Counted from the first letter of the stretch, positions 1 to 6,868 are shown. The stretch is DNA of 13,565 nt from an uncultured Holosporaceae bacterium (GCA_947285985.1 CAMYPB010000024.1:1-13565), one strand, 5' to 3'. The notes: generated by a model from the sequence alone, not told the origin. Numbers and translations: made by a program.

Positions 1-56
1 ATTTTATTTTCTGAATTCTGAGAGCTCATGATTTCTAATTTTGAAATATCTGTCAT
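1..56 (-). CDS. N-terminus of an unidentified leftward gene (partial)
   Basis: The complement reads ATG at 56-54 followed by 17 further open codons to the window edge, beginning MTDISKLEIMSSQNSENK. An AAGGAGA Shine-Dalgarno sequence (complement of 63-69) lies six bases before the ATG, better than for most genes here, which is the main reason to call it. Only 18 residues are visible and they are polar and not diagnostic, so no function can be given. It is divergent from the Hcp-like gene at 442, and the two share the AT-rich spacer between them. It could be a chance open stretch, since no downstream sequence can be tested. Confidence 0.5.
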   Translation of the reverse strand, partial: MTDISKLEIMSSQNSENK

Positions 57-441
57 CAAATTTCTCCTTATCTTATCATATTAGCAATTTGCATCAATTT
101 TTCTAATATTGTACGTAAACTTATCGCATTTGTCCCTAATGGATATACAAATTATTGGTTGAAAAATATTGTGTATACTCGCATAATAATTGAATTTTGT
201 GAAAAAATCAACTATATAATCCATTTTTTTCACATTTAATACTGATATTATATAAAATTCTATAATATTTTTAAAATAAATATATGTATATATCTGTGAA
301 ATTCTTGAAAATTATTCATAAAATACATTGCTTTGGAAAAAAATGGATAAATTGTCATTAATTTGAGAAAAATTAATAAAATTTTAACTATTTTGTAATA
401 CCATATATAAGTGGAAAAAGATTTTTATATGAGAAAAAATA
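57..441. other. 385-base AT-rich divergent intergenic region
   Basis: No credible gene is seen on either strand. It separates a leftward gene start (56) from a rightward one (442), so it should hold promoters in both directions. Many sigma70-like boxes are possible in such AT-rich DNA. One pair for the rightward gene is TTGAGA at 363-368 and TAACTA at 385-390 with a 16-base spacer, but it is not distinctive. The rightward gene has only a weak GAGAAA-type ribosome binding site just before its ATG. The one structured element is the inverted repeat at 198-234. Confidence 0.5.
198..234. repeat. Inverted repeat TGTGAAAAAA / TTTTTTCACA
   Basis: A 10-base arm at 198-207 is exactly complementary to 225-234, with 17 bases between. 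The hairpin has a weak, A/T-rich stem with TGTGA/TCACA at its ends. The interior holds a TATATAAT-like run. It may be a transcriptional hairpin or a protein-binding dyad in the divergent spacer. No particular function can be assigned. Confidence 0.45.
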
Positions 442-1098
442 ATGTCTATAAGAATGGGATCTGGATATAATGTTGGGGCAGTTGGAGATGGAGTTTCTCA
501 AGGATTTTCCCCGTTGGATTTACGCAATGTTCAGGAAAAATTCATAGAGGGATCCATTACTCCAAATATGATGATTTCATTTGGTAAGGATTTTGATTCT
601 GAGAATAAAATTACGGCTGCAGATGACAATATGAGTGGATCTGCGGGAAAGGCCGTCTTAGACAATGCAATATATCTTTATGATATGAAGTGTGCATTTC
701 AAACTCCAACCCTTGGATTACGTACTCAAAATTTACACAGGAGTGGGGCGACGAGCGCAACACCTGCGTGGTGTATTATTCCAAAGTGTCGCGCAAGTGT
801 ATTTTTAATGAGTAGATTACACACGAATGTTATTGATAAGATAACAGTATTTCATTTGGCTTATATTGGAGCAGATCACGCGAATACAAAACCTGTTGTG
901 ACAGAAACTCGTTGTTTTGAGGATTGTCTTGTCACATATTTAGAGCCTTTCGGTCATGGTGATTTTACAGTTTTCGCGTTTTCATTCGTGAAATTAACAT
1001 GGGCAATAAAAGATTTCAAACAAGGTGATAAAAATAGTGAAGCGGGACAACAAGTTTATGTATTTGATTATTCTGGAGCAACGGGGACATTAAGTTAA
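442..1098 (+). CDS. Hcp-like (type VI secretion tube) protein, tentative
   Basis: A 218-residue protein without signal peptide or membrane segment. The call rests on the layout of its second half: an FEDCLVTYLEPFG segment (159-171), then the strand FAFSFVKLTWAIKDF (179-193), then a G-containing turn and a final VYVFDYSG strand. This resembles the end of Hcp proteins, where an 'nv.v.sy' strand is followed by 'vsfsf.kie.ty...' and a closing aromatic-D strand. Hcp hexamers form the inner tube of type VI secretion systems and are also exported. At 218 residues it is longer than a typical Hcp of about 160-170, and it has five cysteines (84, 111, 116, 158, 162), unusual for that family. It stands alone, with its own spacer and a strong terminator, as orphan hcp genes often do. 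No other secretion genes are in the window. It may instead be an unrelated all-beta protein. Confidence 0.4.
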   Translation: MSIRMGSGYNVGAVGDGVSQGFSPLDLRNVQEKFIEGSITPNMMISFGKDFDSENKITAADDNMSGSAGKAVLDNAIYLYDMKCAFQTPTLGLRTQNLHRSGATSATPAWCIIPKCRASVFLMSRLHTNVIDKITVFHLAYIGADHANTKPVVTETRCFEDCLVTYLEPFGHGDFTVFAFSFVKLTWAIKDFKQGDKNSEAGQQVYVFDYSGATGTLS

Positions 1099-1120
1099 TA
1101 ACGATATTTTCTCATATAAT

Positions 1121-1165
1121 AAGATTATCCCATTATCCATTTTTTAGGGATAATCTTTTGTTTTT
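1121..1165 (+). terminator. Rho-independent terminator, probably bidirectional
   Basis: A perfect 11-base stem, AAGATTATCCC (1121-1131) with GGGATAATCTT (1147-1157), encloses a 15-base loop and is followed on the + strand by TTGTTTTT. It lies 22 bases after the stop of the Hcp-like gene. On the complementary strand the same stem begins six bases after the obg stop codon, so it probably also ends the aroK-recR-obg transcript, although the trailing T run is weaker in that direction. Confidence 0.85.
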
Positions 1166-2168
1166 ACCATTCGTCTTGACTATTTTTTATAATAAAGCCT
1201 GATGCAAAATTCACAACATCAATGCAACCTTGTTTCGAGATAGCAGATGTCAAGAATACATTTTTTTTCGTCTTGTTCTCAAACATATTTTTTATTTTAA
1301 GACACTCGTTTTCATCTATAGAATCAATTTTATTTAATACTATAATCTCGGGCTTGTCATACATAGTTTTCTCATACATATTTAATTCATGACGAATTTT
1401 TTCATATGATGAGATTGGATCTTCAGAAGAAATATCAACCAAATGGATCAATACAGAACATCTTTCGACATGTGCTAGGAATTTGTCTCCAAGTCCTTTT
1501 CCAAGGTGTGCATCTTCAATGATTCCAGGGATATCCGCAATGACGATTTCTTTATCAAATACCCGGACAACTCCGAGTTGCGGTTTCAATGTTGTGAAAG
1601 GATAATCCGCGATTTTTGGACAAACGTTCGTTACGGACGATATAAATGTTGATTTTCCTGCATTTGGAAGCCCAACTAATCCTATATCCGCGATTAATTT
1701 CAATTTTAACCAAATCCAACGTTCCTCTCCTTTTTCTCCAGGTGTAAACTTTCTTGGAGCTTGTGTTATGGACGTTTTAAAATAAGAATTTCCAAGGCCT
1801 CCCGATCCTCCCTGTACTAATAAAACTTTCTGACCTTCTTCCGTTAAGTCTGCAATTTCCGTAACTTTATCATCGTCTAATATTTGAGTGCCAACTGGAA
1901 CTTTCAATATAATGTCATCAGATGAACGTCCCGTTTTATTTTGTCCAGATCCATTTCCTCCTTTTTTCGCTTTAAAATGTTGTTGATACCGATAATCAAT
2001 GAGAGTATTGACGTTTTTGACAGCCAAGGCATAAATCGATCCTCCTCGTCCTCCCATTCCTCCATCTGGTCCCCCAAATTCTATGAATTTCTCTCGTCTA
2101 AAACTGACACATCCATCTCCTCCATCTCCCGCCTTCAAATATATCTTGGCTTCATCTAAGAATTTCAT
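1164..2168 (-). CDS. obg: GTPase Obg (CgtA), ribosome assembly
   Basis: Obg is an essential, slowly hydrolysing GTPase that binds the 50S subunit and links ribosome maturation to growth and stress. The glycine-rich Obg fold is plain (residues 1-158: MKFLDEAKIYLKAGDGGDG, then GGPDGGMGGRGG and GGSGGLGN). The GTPase domain has G1 GLPNAGKS (166-173), G2 FTT (191-193), G3 DIPG (212-215), G4 NKID (279-282) and G5 SAI (308-310). At 334 residues it lacks the variable C-terminal extension seen in many homologues. The ATG is preceded by AAGGA. It is the last gene of a leftward cluster, 21 bases after recR, and ends at the 1121-1165 stem-loop. All nucleotide-binding motifs are intact, so it should be functional. 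Confidence 0.97.
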   Translation of the reverse strand: MKFLDEAKIYLKAGDGGDGCVSFRREKFIEFGGPDGGMGGRGGSIYALAVKNVNTLIDYRYQQHFKAKKGGNGSGQNKTGRSSDDIILKVPVGTQILDDDKVTEIADLTEEGQKVLLVQGGSGGLGNSYFKTSITQAPRKFTPGEKGEERWIWLKLKLIADIGLVGLPNAGKSTFISSVTNVCPKIADYPFTTLKPQLGVVRVFDKEIVIADIPGIIEDAHLGKGLGDKFLAHVERCSVLIHLVDISSEDPISSYEKIRHELNMYEKTMYDKPEIIVLNKIDSIDENECLKIKNMFENKTKKNVFLTSAISKQGCIDVVNFASGFIIKNSQDEW

Positions 2169-2189
2169 AAATAAATCCTTTTTTATATT

Positions 2190-2789
2190 TTAATTAAATT
2201 TTCTTCTTTGGTTAAACGCAGTTATTATAGTTCCGTCATCTAAATAATCGAGCTCTCCACCAATCGGCATACCCTGAGATAAAACAGTTATTTTTATTCC
2301 CATATCTTTCAACTGTTCGTTCACAAAGAGCATAGTTGTTTGTCCGTCAATATCTGCACTCATCGCGATAATAATTTCCGATATATCTTTGTTTAATTTT
2401 ATCCTTTCAATGAGTTTATCCATAGACAAATCAGAAGGTTTGACCCCGTCGATCGCTGACAATTTTCCTCCCAGGACATGATAAACCCCACTATAAAATC
2501 CCGCACGTTCTATAGACCAAAGGTCAGATATATCCGACACAACACATATAGTCGAATGATCTCTCTTCAAATTCGAACATATATGACATGGAGACGACGT
2601 ATCTATATTGTTACACACAGGGCACAAAACAGCCGAATTATAAGTTTCAGACAGTGATTTAATGAGGTTTTCCATAACAGAATGCTTTCTTTTTAATAGG
2701 TGGACAACAATTCTATAAGCAGAACGCGATCCCATACCAGGCAGTCTGCTTATAATATTTATTAATCTCTCTATCTCAAATGATGGCAT
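2190..2789 (-). CDS. recR: Recombination mediator RecR
   Basis: RecR acts with RecF/RecO to load RecA onto SSB-covered gaps in recombinational repair. The 199-residue protein has the family's full length. An N-terminal helix-hairpin-helix contains the LPGMGSRSAYR signature (16-26). A four-cysteine zinc finger follows (C56, C59, C68, C71, CPVC and CHIC pairs). The Toprim domain runs from about 79 with ICVVSDISDL and the YHVLGG motif (103-108). The C-terminus has the typical GMPIGGELDY segment (173-182). The start codon lies 10 bases after the aroK-like stop and obg follows 21 bases later, so the three genes look co-transcribed. All landmarks are intact. Confidence 0.97.
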   Translation of the reverse strand: MPSFEIERLINIISRLPGMGSRSAYRIVVHLLKRKHSVMENLIKSLSETYNSAVLCPVCNNIDTSSPCHICSNLKRDHSTICVVSDISDLWSIERAGFYSGVYHVLGGKLSAIDGVKPSDLSMDKLIERIKLNKDISEIIIAMSADIDGQTTMLFVNEQLKDMGIKITVLSQGMPIGGELDYLDDGTIITAFNQRRKFN

Positions 2790-2799
2790 ACGACGATAA

Positions 2800-3417
2800 T
2801 TATACAGATTTCAATACATGATAGTCAGGATAATTCTGCTTTATAAAGTCACTGATCGCAATAATCACGCGATCAACCGTAATATTTGCAGGTTCATCAT
2901 ATGTTTGAACACATATATTCGATTCTTCAAACAAAGGATAATGTTCAGCCATTAGGTTGGTCAAGATCTCTTCTTCTCTCCCAGCTTCGAGGAGAGGTCT
3001 ATCCTTTCGTCCCGTGACACGAGCGAGAAGTGTCTGAAGATCCGCACGCAACCAGACAGATATAGAGTTCTCGAGGATGAGTTTTCTCGTCTTTTCATAC
3101 GTAAACGAAAGACATCCCGTCGCAATAACTTGAACAGGGGCACTCAACAATCTTGAAATAACCTTATACTCCCCATTTTCAAGGGACCCCTCTCCAAAAA
3201 CCGACTCAATTTCTCCTATAGGACATCCCGCGGCCAATTCAACTTCCTGGTCAGAATCGCAAAACGGAAGATCAAATCTTTTGGCCAATCTTTTCCCTAT
3301 ACTCGTCTTTCCACACCCCATGAGTCCAACCAAAACAACAGGTTTGGGAGGCATAAAACTAACAAGAGGACTTGTCGGTCTGGAAGGGGTCGTAGAATTT
3401 TCATTTTGAATATTCAT
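2800..3417 (-). CDS. aroK: Shikimate kinase homologue with altered substrate site
   Basis: Shikimate kinase phosphorylates shikimate with ATP in chorismate synthesis. This 205-residue protein aligns along its length with the family. It has Walker A GLMGCGKTS (31-39), the DSD motif (D54, D56), the VWLRADL strand (121-127) and the lid with R137 and R140 (GRKDRPLL). The shikimate side is changed. The FR pair of 'GE..FRdgE' is LE (E80 where the binding arginine belongs). The GGG loop after 'ATG' is GCL (101-103). The conserved arginine of 'ERYP.Y' is histidine (H159). These codons were read directly from the DNA and the frame is intact. About 25 extra N-terminal residues rich in S, T and P precede the P-loop domain. 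It heads the recR-obg cluster. I infer a non-shikimate role or a decaying enzyme; the aroK symbol marks homology only. Confidence 0.85.
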   Translation of the reverse strand: MNIQNENSTTPSRPTSPLVSFMPPKPVVLVGLMGCGKTSIGKRLAKRFDLPFCDSDQEVELAAGCPIGEIESVFGEGSLENGEYKVISRLLSAPVQVIATGCLSFTYEKTRKLILENSISVWLRADLQTLLARVTGRKDRPLLEAGREEEILTNLMAEHYPLFEESNICVQTYDEPANITVDRVIIAISDFIKQNYPDYHVLKSV

Positions 3418-3481
3418 AACTTTGTTTCTCTCTTATAACCTTTTAAAAAACAACTACCATTAAAACACTGTTTAAACTCAT

Positions 3482-3759
3482 AATACGAATGATACCAGGA
3501 AATACTACTCATATGGCAAGAAAAATTTATCGATAATTTTTATTTTTTCAAAAAACTAACCTCCAAACATCAGCCAAATAAAATCCGGAGTATCAAACAT
3601 AACTCCATGACATACAACTCATATCAAACGATCCATAGAAATGATATCACAATTTAAAAACATTGCTACAACGTTTTTTACAATGAAATCACGTTCATGA
3701 TCATCAAAATAAAACAACAACCCACCGGAATATTGTTTATATTCAAAAATATCTTCTAC
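3482..3759 (-). pseudogene. Possible decayed reading frame in the 3418-3870 gap
   Basis: The 453 bases between the aroK-like and rlmB genes contain no intact gene. On the complement, one frame reads in a protein-like way for about 90 codons but has internal stops: 46 open codons (beginning VEDIFEYKQYSGG), TGA at 3619-3621, 20 codons (VVCHGVMFDTPDFIWLMFGG), TAG at 3556-3558, then FFEKIKIIDKFFLPYE before TAG at 3505-3507. There is no start codon with a ribosome binding site. I do not recognise a family. It may be the remnant of a gene that stood upstream of the aroK-like gene, or chance in AT-rich DNA. A 32-codon frame (3414-3512) overlaps the aroK-like ATG but lacks a ribosome binding site. 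The rest of the gap holds the rlmB terminator hairpin and otherwise nothing I can name. Confidence 0.3.
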
Positions 3760-3836
3760 CTAATACAAATAAACCTACACCATGTGTCCATTATATTATA
3801 TTGTAGAATAAAAGTCAATTTAATATAATAAATATA

Positions 3837-3861
3837 GAGATACGTAAATTGTAGTATCCCC
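3837..3861 (-). terminator. Terminator-like hairpin after rlmB
   Basis: On the complement, GGGATAC (3860-3854) pairs with GTATCTC (3843-3837) around a 10-base loop, including one G-T pair. It starts about ten bases after the rlmB stop. The sequence that follows is T/A-rich rather than a clean T run, so termination may be leaky. Its place at the end of the bamD-rlmB pair supports the call. Confidence 0.45.
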
Positions 3862-3870
3862 ATATTATAT

Positions 3871-4587
3871 TTATTTAAAAAAGTTATTTTGTTTTGCGGA
3901 TTCATAGAATGCGACGGCCGCTGCATTTGAAACATTGAGAGTTGGAAAATTTGGATTCGTTGGAAGTTTGACGATAAAATCAGATTTTTCTTTTTGTAAT
4001 CTCCTTATTCCATCTCCCTCCGCTCCAAATATCAGGCACGTTTTTCCACTCAAATTTATTTCATGAAGGAATTTGTCCCCTCTCTCACAAAACGATGCGA
4101 CCCAAAATCCATATTCCTGAATTTTTTCTATAGTTTGAGATAAATTTTTGACGATATATATAGAAACATGGTTGAGTCCTCCAGACGCAGATTTCGCGGC
4201 TGTTCCCGTTATTTTACACGATGATTTATCAGATATAATTATTCCGTGTATTCCAAAGGCCGCAGCCGTTCGAATTATGGCCCCGAAATTATGAGGGTCT
4301 GTCACACCGTCTAATATCGCGATGACACAATTTTTTGGAGTATCTTTGAGTTCAGATATGTCCTTATATATATCTGATATATCTATCTCCATTGCGATAC
4401 CTTGATGAACTGCATCTTTTGGAAGAATTCTATTCAATTCCGATTCATCGACATAAACAATCTTTTTATTCTGTATATGAGAAATCCATTCGGGTTTTTG
4501 TTTTCCTTTTTGGATGTATACCCTTAGAATTTTTGTATTATTCGATTCTGCAGCATTTAAACATGTGTGTGTTCCGTATATTATCAT
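3871..4587 (-). CDS. rlmB: TrmH/SpoU-family 23S rRNA 2'-O-methyltransferase (RlmB type)
   Basis: This family uses S-adenosylmethionine to methylate a ribose 2'-OH; RlmB modifies G2251 of 23S rRNA in the peptidyl-transferase P loop. The 238-residue protein has the RlmB-type N-terminal substrate domain (begins MIIYGTHTCLNA, with HQGIAMEI at 61-68) and then the knotted SPOUT domain. Motif 1 is NFGAIIRTA (100-108, catalytic-type R106), motif 2 is IFGAEGDGI (186-194), and motif 3 includes TLNVSNAAAVAFYE (216-229), where most relatives have SLNVS. It starts three bases after the bamD stop, so it is probably translationally coupled to bamD. A tRNA-directed TrmH homologue is the alternative; the N-terminal domain favours RlmB. 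Confidence 0.88.
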   Translation of the reverse strand: MIIYGTHTCLNAAESNNTKILRVYIQKGKQKPEWISHIQNKKIVYVDESELNRILPKDAVHQGIAMEIDISDIYKDISELKDTPKNCVIAILDGVTDPHNFGAIIRTAAAFGIHGIIISDKSSCKITGTAAKSASGGLNHVSIYIVKNLSQTIEKIQEYGFWVASFCERGDKFLHEINLSGKTCLIFGAEGDGIRRLQKEKSDFIVKLPTNPNFPTLNVSNAAAVAFYESAKQNNFFK

Positions 4588-4590
4588 GAC

Positions 4591-5358
4591 TTATCTCTTC
4601 TTCCCATATTTATTCAGAATATTGATAGATCTTTGAGTCCATTCTGAATCTTTGAACTTTTTCTTCAACACATTCGTTGTTTTTTCTGCTTCATCGAAGA
4701 GTCCCAGTGTTATATAACATTCCGTCAATCTATGGAATGCTTCTGGAAGATGTTTCGTGTTTCCATAATAATACACGACCGTGTTCAAACGATTTATTGC
4801 AGCTGCGAAATTGTGTCTTGATTGATAGAATCTCGCGACATAAACTTCTCTCGCGGCCAATTGTTCGAGGAGAGCGTTTATAAATTTTTCGGATTCCTTC
4901 GCATAATTATTGGATGGATATCTTCCAACTAATTCTCGAAAGTATGTCAATGCCTTCAAACTCACGTCTTGATCTCGTTCAACGATAGGCATCTGTTCGA
5001 AATGTATGACTCCGAGCATATAGAGGGCATACGGAACTTCCTCATGAGTTGGATGAGTTTTCACGAAAATCTCGAAGGATGAGGTCGCTTCATCATACTT
5101 CTTCAATTTATAATTACAGATACCTTCCTTCAAACGAGCGGACGCTATATGTCTCGAATATGGATACAATTTTTCGAGTTCCTCGTATATTGTTATGGCA
5201 TCCTTATAATTTTTTTTTTTTTTTTTTTTATTGGCGAGTGCGAAAATTTCATCGGCCTGCTTATTTTCAAGAGTCGTCACATCAAAATCATGCGAACATC
5301 CAGCGAGTAAAATTCCACACATAAAAATGTATCCTAAATTTTTATGCTTATTCTTCAT
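4591..5358 (-). CDS. bamD: Outer membrane assembly lipoprotein BamD
   Basis: BamD is the essential lipoprotein partner of BamA in the machine that folds outer membrane proteins. It is anchored to the inner face of the outer membrane. The 255-residue protein has a signal peptide ending in the lipobox LLAGC (lipidated C21), then tetratricopeptide repeats. Family landmarks include YPYSRHIASARL (65-76), YDEATSSFEIFVKTHPTHE (88-106), YALYMLGVIHFEQ (110-122) and the C-terminal repeat LPEAFHRLTECYITLG. The usual 'K.Y.eAi..feel' of the first repeat is preceded by K44-K49, encoded by an uninterrupted A20 run (5210-5229), a likely slippage site. The frame is open on both sides of the run. GGA precedes the ATG. 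rlmB follows after three bases. Confidence 0.95.
   Translation of the reverse strand: MKNKHKNLGYIFMCGILLAGCSHDFDVTTLENKQADEIFALANKKKKKKNYKDAITIYEELEKLYPYSRHIASARLKEGICNYKLKKYDEATSSFEIFVKTHPTHEEVPYALYMLGVIHFEQMPIVERDQDVSLKALTYFRELVGRYPSNNYAKESEKFINALLEQLAAREVYVARFYQSRHNFAAAINRLNTVVYYYGNTKHLPEAFHRLTECYITLGLFDEAEKTTNVLKKKFKDSEWTQRSINILNKYGKKR
5210..5229 (-). repeat. A20 homopolymer inside bamD
   Basis: Twenty consecutive T on the + strand, which is A20 in the bamD coding strand. Eighteen of them form six lysine codons (K44-K49) between two AAT codons. It is by far the longest single-base run in the window. Runs of this length are prone to polymerase slippage in replication and transcription, and also to sequencing and assembly error. 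Confidence 0.97.
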
Positions 5359-5450
5359 AACTTTTTCCTATTTCTATTCAATATACCTGACATTGTATAT
5401 CAGATTGTTTGTGACATAAAGATTTTTAAAGATATGTATTTTTAAACGCA

Positions 5451-5499
5451 ACACATATCCCTATATATATCATAATAATTTATAAAAGGGATATTGTGT
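5451..5499 (-). terminator. Stem-loop after the secreted-protein gene
   Basis: ACACATATCCCT (5451-5462) pairs with AGGGATATTGTGT (5487-5499), with one bulged base and an AT-rich loop of 24 bases. It lies 16 bases past the stop of the leftward gene 5516-6679. On that strand the stem is followed by TGCGTTTAAAAA, not a strong T run, so it may protect the 3' end or terminate weakly. The stem shares the TATCCC/GGGATA core with the 1121-1165 terminator. Confidence 0.5.
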
Positions 5500-5515
5500 G
5501 TCTATAAATAATAAT

Positions 5516-6679
5516 TTATTTTATTATAGCGTTTTGTTGGATGATTCTATTTGGTGCAAAACTGTTCGAAACTGGGAACATATTTATACAATAAATTCTT
5601 CCTTTCAAAACTCCGACATGAAGCATCACATAATTTGAGAGAACATCCCATTTTTCGATTTTTTTTGTGTTTTCGTCTATGAAAGCAACAACATTTCCAT
5701 CCTCATCAAATTTTGAGGCCAATCCAAAACAAGGTTCCTTCGTCTTACTCTGTTTTCGTGAGATTCCATCTATCTTGTTTTTATCACAAAATTTAAATGA
5801 AAAACTTATGGACTGCTCTTCCGGATTTTGAGGATTATCAGAGATTATAGGATGTGTCACATCTTTTATATTGTTTGATGTCAAGATCTTATTAACCAAT
5901 TGGTATGCCGCATCTCTAAGACATGGTTGATTTTTTTTATCAATTTCAATACGTGTGTAATCCATTGGATCAACAGCGAAACCCTCCTTATATGCACTTC
6001 GTCCTATAGATTTGTCTTGAATAACCTGTTTTATACATCTGTCGTGTATTTTTGGGGTTGTTAAGAATGATAATGAATATAATCCCCCAGAAAAAAATTT
6101 CGGTTTTGATGTCACAGGTTTTTTTGTAATCTTATCAATAAAATAACGAGGAGTATATGTCACGCAAGGATTGAAATTTCCGAAATGTCCATGATCAAAC
6201 ATATGTTCTGTCATCGCGTGTAATCCGGAAATATCATTATAATTTGAGTATAAAATATCTTTTATAACACCATTATTTTGAAAAACTCCACCCTTTTTGA
6301 TATTTCTGCGTGGGTTCGACATAAATTCATAATTTATTCTGTCTATAAAATGAAAATCTTTGTTATCCTCAGAATTATATCCTTCCTGCGCAATAATGAG
6401 CCTTGTGATCTCCTTTAGAATTTCAGACTGATTTTCTGAGAGATATATTTCTTCGAGATGTCGATTAAGTCCACTTATAGAAAGTCTATCCGATTCAAAA
6501 GTACGCCCATCTTTCGACCAGTCATCTTTCGACCAGTATTGAAACAATTTTTCTCCAGCAAATGTCTGGTATACAGGTTTATAAGTCGTCTCTCCAATGA
6601 CAAGACTTGCAGAGTGTGATGTTGATGGAATAACAAACATACATATTCCAATAACAGTTTTTAATAAAATTTTATTCAT
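5516..6679 (-). CDS. Unrecognised secreted protein, 387 residues
   Basis: I do not recognise the family. Residues 1-24 form a clear Sec signal peptide: K4-type N-region, hydrophobic core ILLKTVIGICMFVIP, and a likely cleavage after SHSA. There is no lipobox and no further membrane segment, so the mature protein is probably periplasmic or exported. The mature chain has six cysteines (172, 215, 253, 298, 317, 364), an even number that fits disulfides. A histidine-rich stretch, HMFDHGHFGNFNPC (159-172), could bind metal or be catalytic. Residues 49-58 are a short tandem repeat (WSKDD, WSKDG) from a 15-base duplication. A GAGG ribosome binding site sits 12 bases before the ATG. It is transcribed alone, divergent from rplM, and ends at the 5451-5499 stem-loop. 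In a host-associated bacterium it could be an effector or envelope enzyme, but nothing proves either. Confidence 0.85.
   Translation of the reverse strand: MNKILLKTVIGICMFVIPSTSHSASLVIGETTYKPVYQTFAGEKLFQYWSKDDWSKDGRTFESDRLSISGLNRHLEEIYLSENQSEILKEITRLIIAQEGYNSEDNKDFHFIDRINYEFMSNPRRNIKKGGVFQNNGVIKDILYSNYNDISGLHAMTEHMFDHGHFGNFNPCVTYTPRYFIDKITKKPVTSKPKFFSGGLYSLSFLTTPKIHDRCIKQVIQDKSIGRSAYKEGFAVDPMDYTRIEIDKKNQPCLRDAAYQLVNKILTSNNIKDVTHPIISDNPQNPEEQSISFSFKFCDKNKIDGISRKQSKTKEPCFGLASKFDEDGNVVAFIDENTKKIEKWDVLSNYVMLHVGVLKGRIYCINMFPVSNSFAPNRIIQQNAIIK
6508..6537 (-). repeat. Perfect 15-base tandem duplication within the secreted-protein gene
   Basis: The + strand unit catctttcgaccagt occurs twice back to back (6508-6522, 6523-6537). 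It keeps frame and duplicates five residues (W-S-K-D-x) near the N-terminus of the mature protein. The exact identity suggests a recent event. Confidence 0.9.
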
Positions 6680-6793
6680 TTTGAATGAAACCTCAAAAAA
6701 TAATACATGTGATATAATATAACATAATTTTTAAATTTTATAACATTTCGTACACAAAAATAATTATTTTCTGAAATGTTATGTTGATATATG

Positions 6794-6824
6794 TTGAATT
6801 CAATGGGGCAGGGTGATGTATAAT
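6794..6824 (+). promoter_or_regulatory. Candidate promoter of rplM-rpsI
   Basis: A consensus -10 box TATAAT (6819-6824) lies 19 bases after TTGAAT (6794-6799). The sequence between is unusually G-rich for this spacer. Transcription would start near 6831, giving a leader of about 87 bases that begins just before the hairpin at 6843. The 19-base spacer is on the long side, and other boxes are possible downstream (TATAGT at 6889-6894). Confidence 0.4.
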
Positions 6825-6842
6825 TTTTTAGAAATTTATGGG

Positions 6843-6868
6843 CAAGAAACTTCTTTCTTGATTTTTTT
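6843..6868 (+). terminator. Terminator-like hairpin in the rplM leader
   Basis: CAAGAAA (6843-6849), a CTTC loop, TTTCTTG (6854-6860), then ATTTTTTT. It has the form of a small intrinsic terminator pointing toward rplM, 49 bases before its ATG. No rightward gene lies upstream that would need it, because the neighbour at 5516-6679 runs the other way. If transcription begins near 6831 it would be a leader attenuator. The stem has only two G-C pairs, so it would be weak. Confidence 0.45.

Noticed and set aside
198..234. A CRP/cAMP receptor binding site, considered because of TGTGA/TCACA and the nearby cyclase
   Set aside because: The two half-sites are 27 bases apart instead of the 6 of the known site, so the geometry does not fit.
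3414..3512. A 32-codon leftward frame whose stop overlaps the aroK-like ATG
   Set aside because: The overlap is suggestive of a coupled leader peptide, but there is no ribosome binding site and the composition is not distinctive.
3619..3621. UGA read as tryptophan, joining two segments of the possible remnant
   Set aside because: Two TAG codons also interrupt the same frame, the genes here use TGG for tryptophan, and amiD ends in TGA at the expected place.
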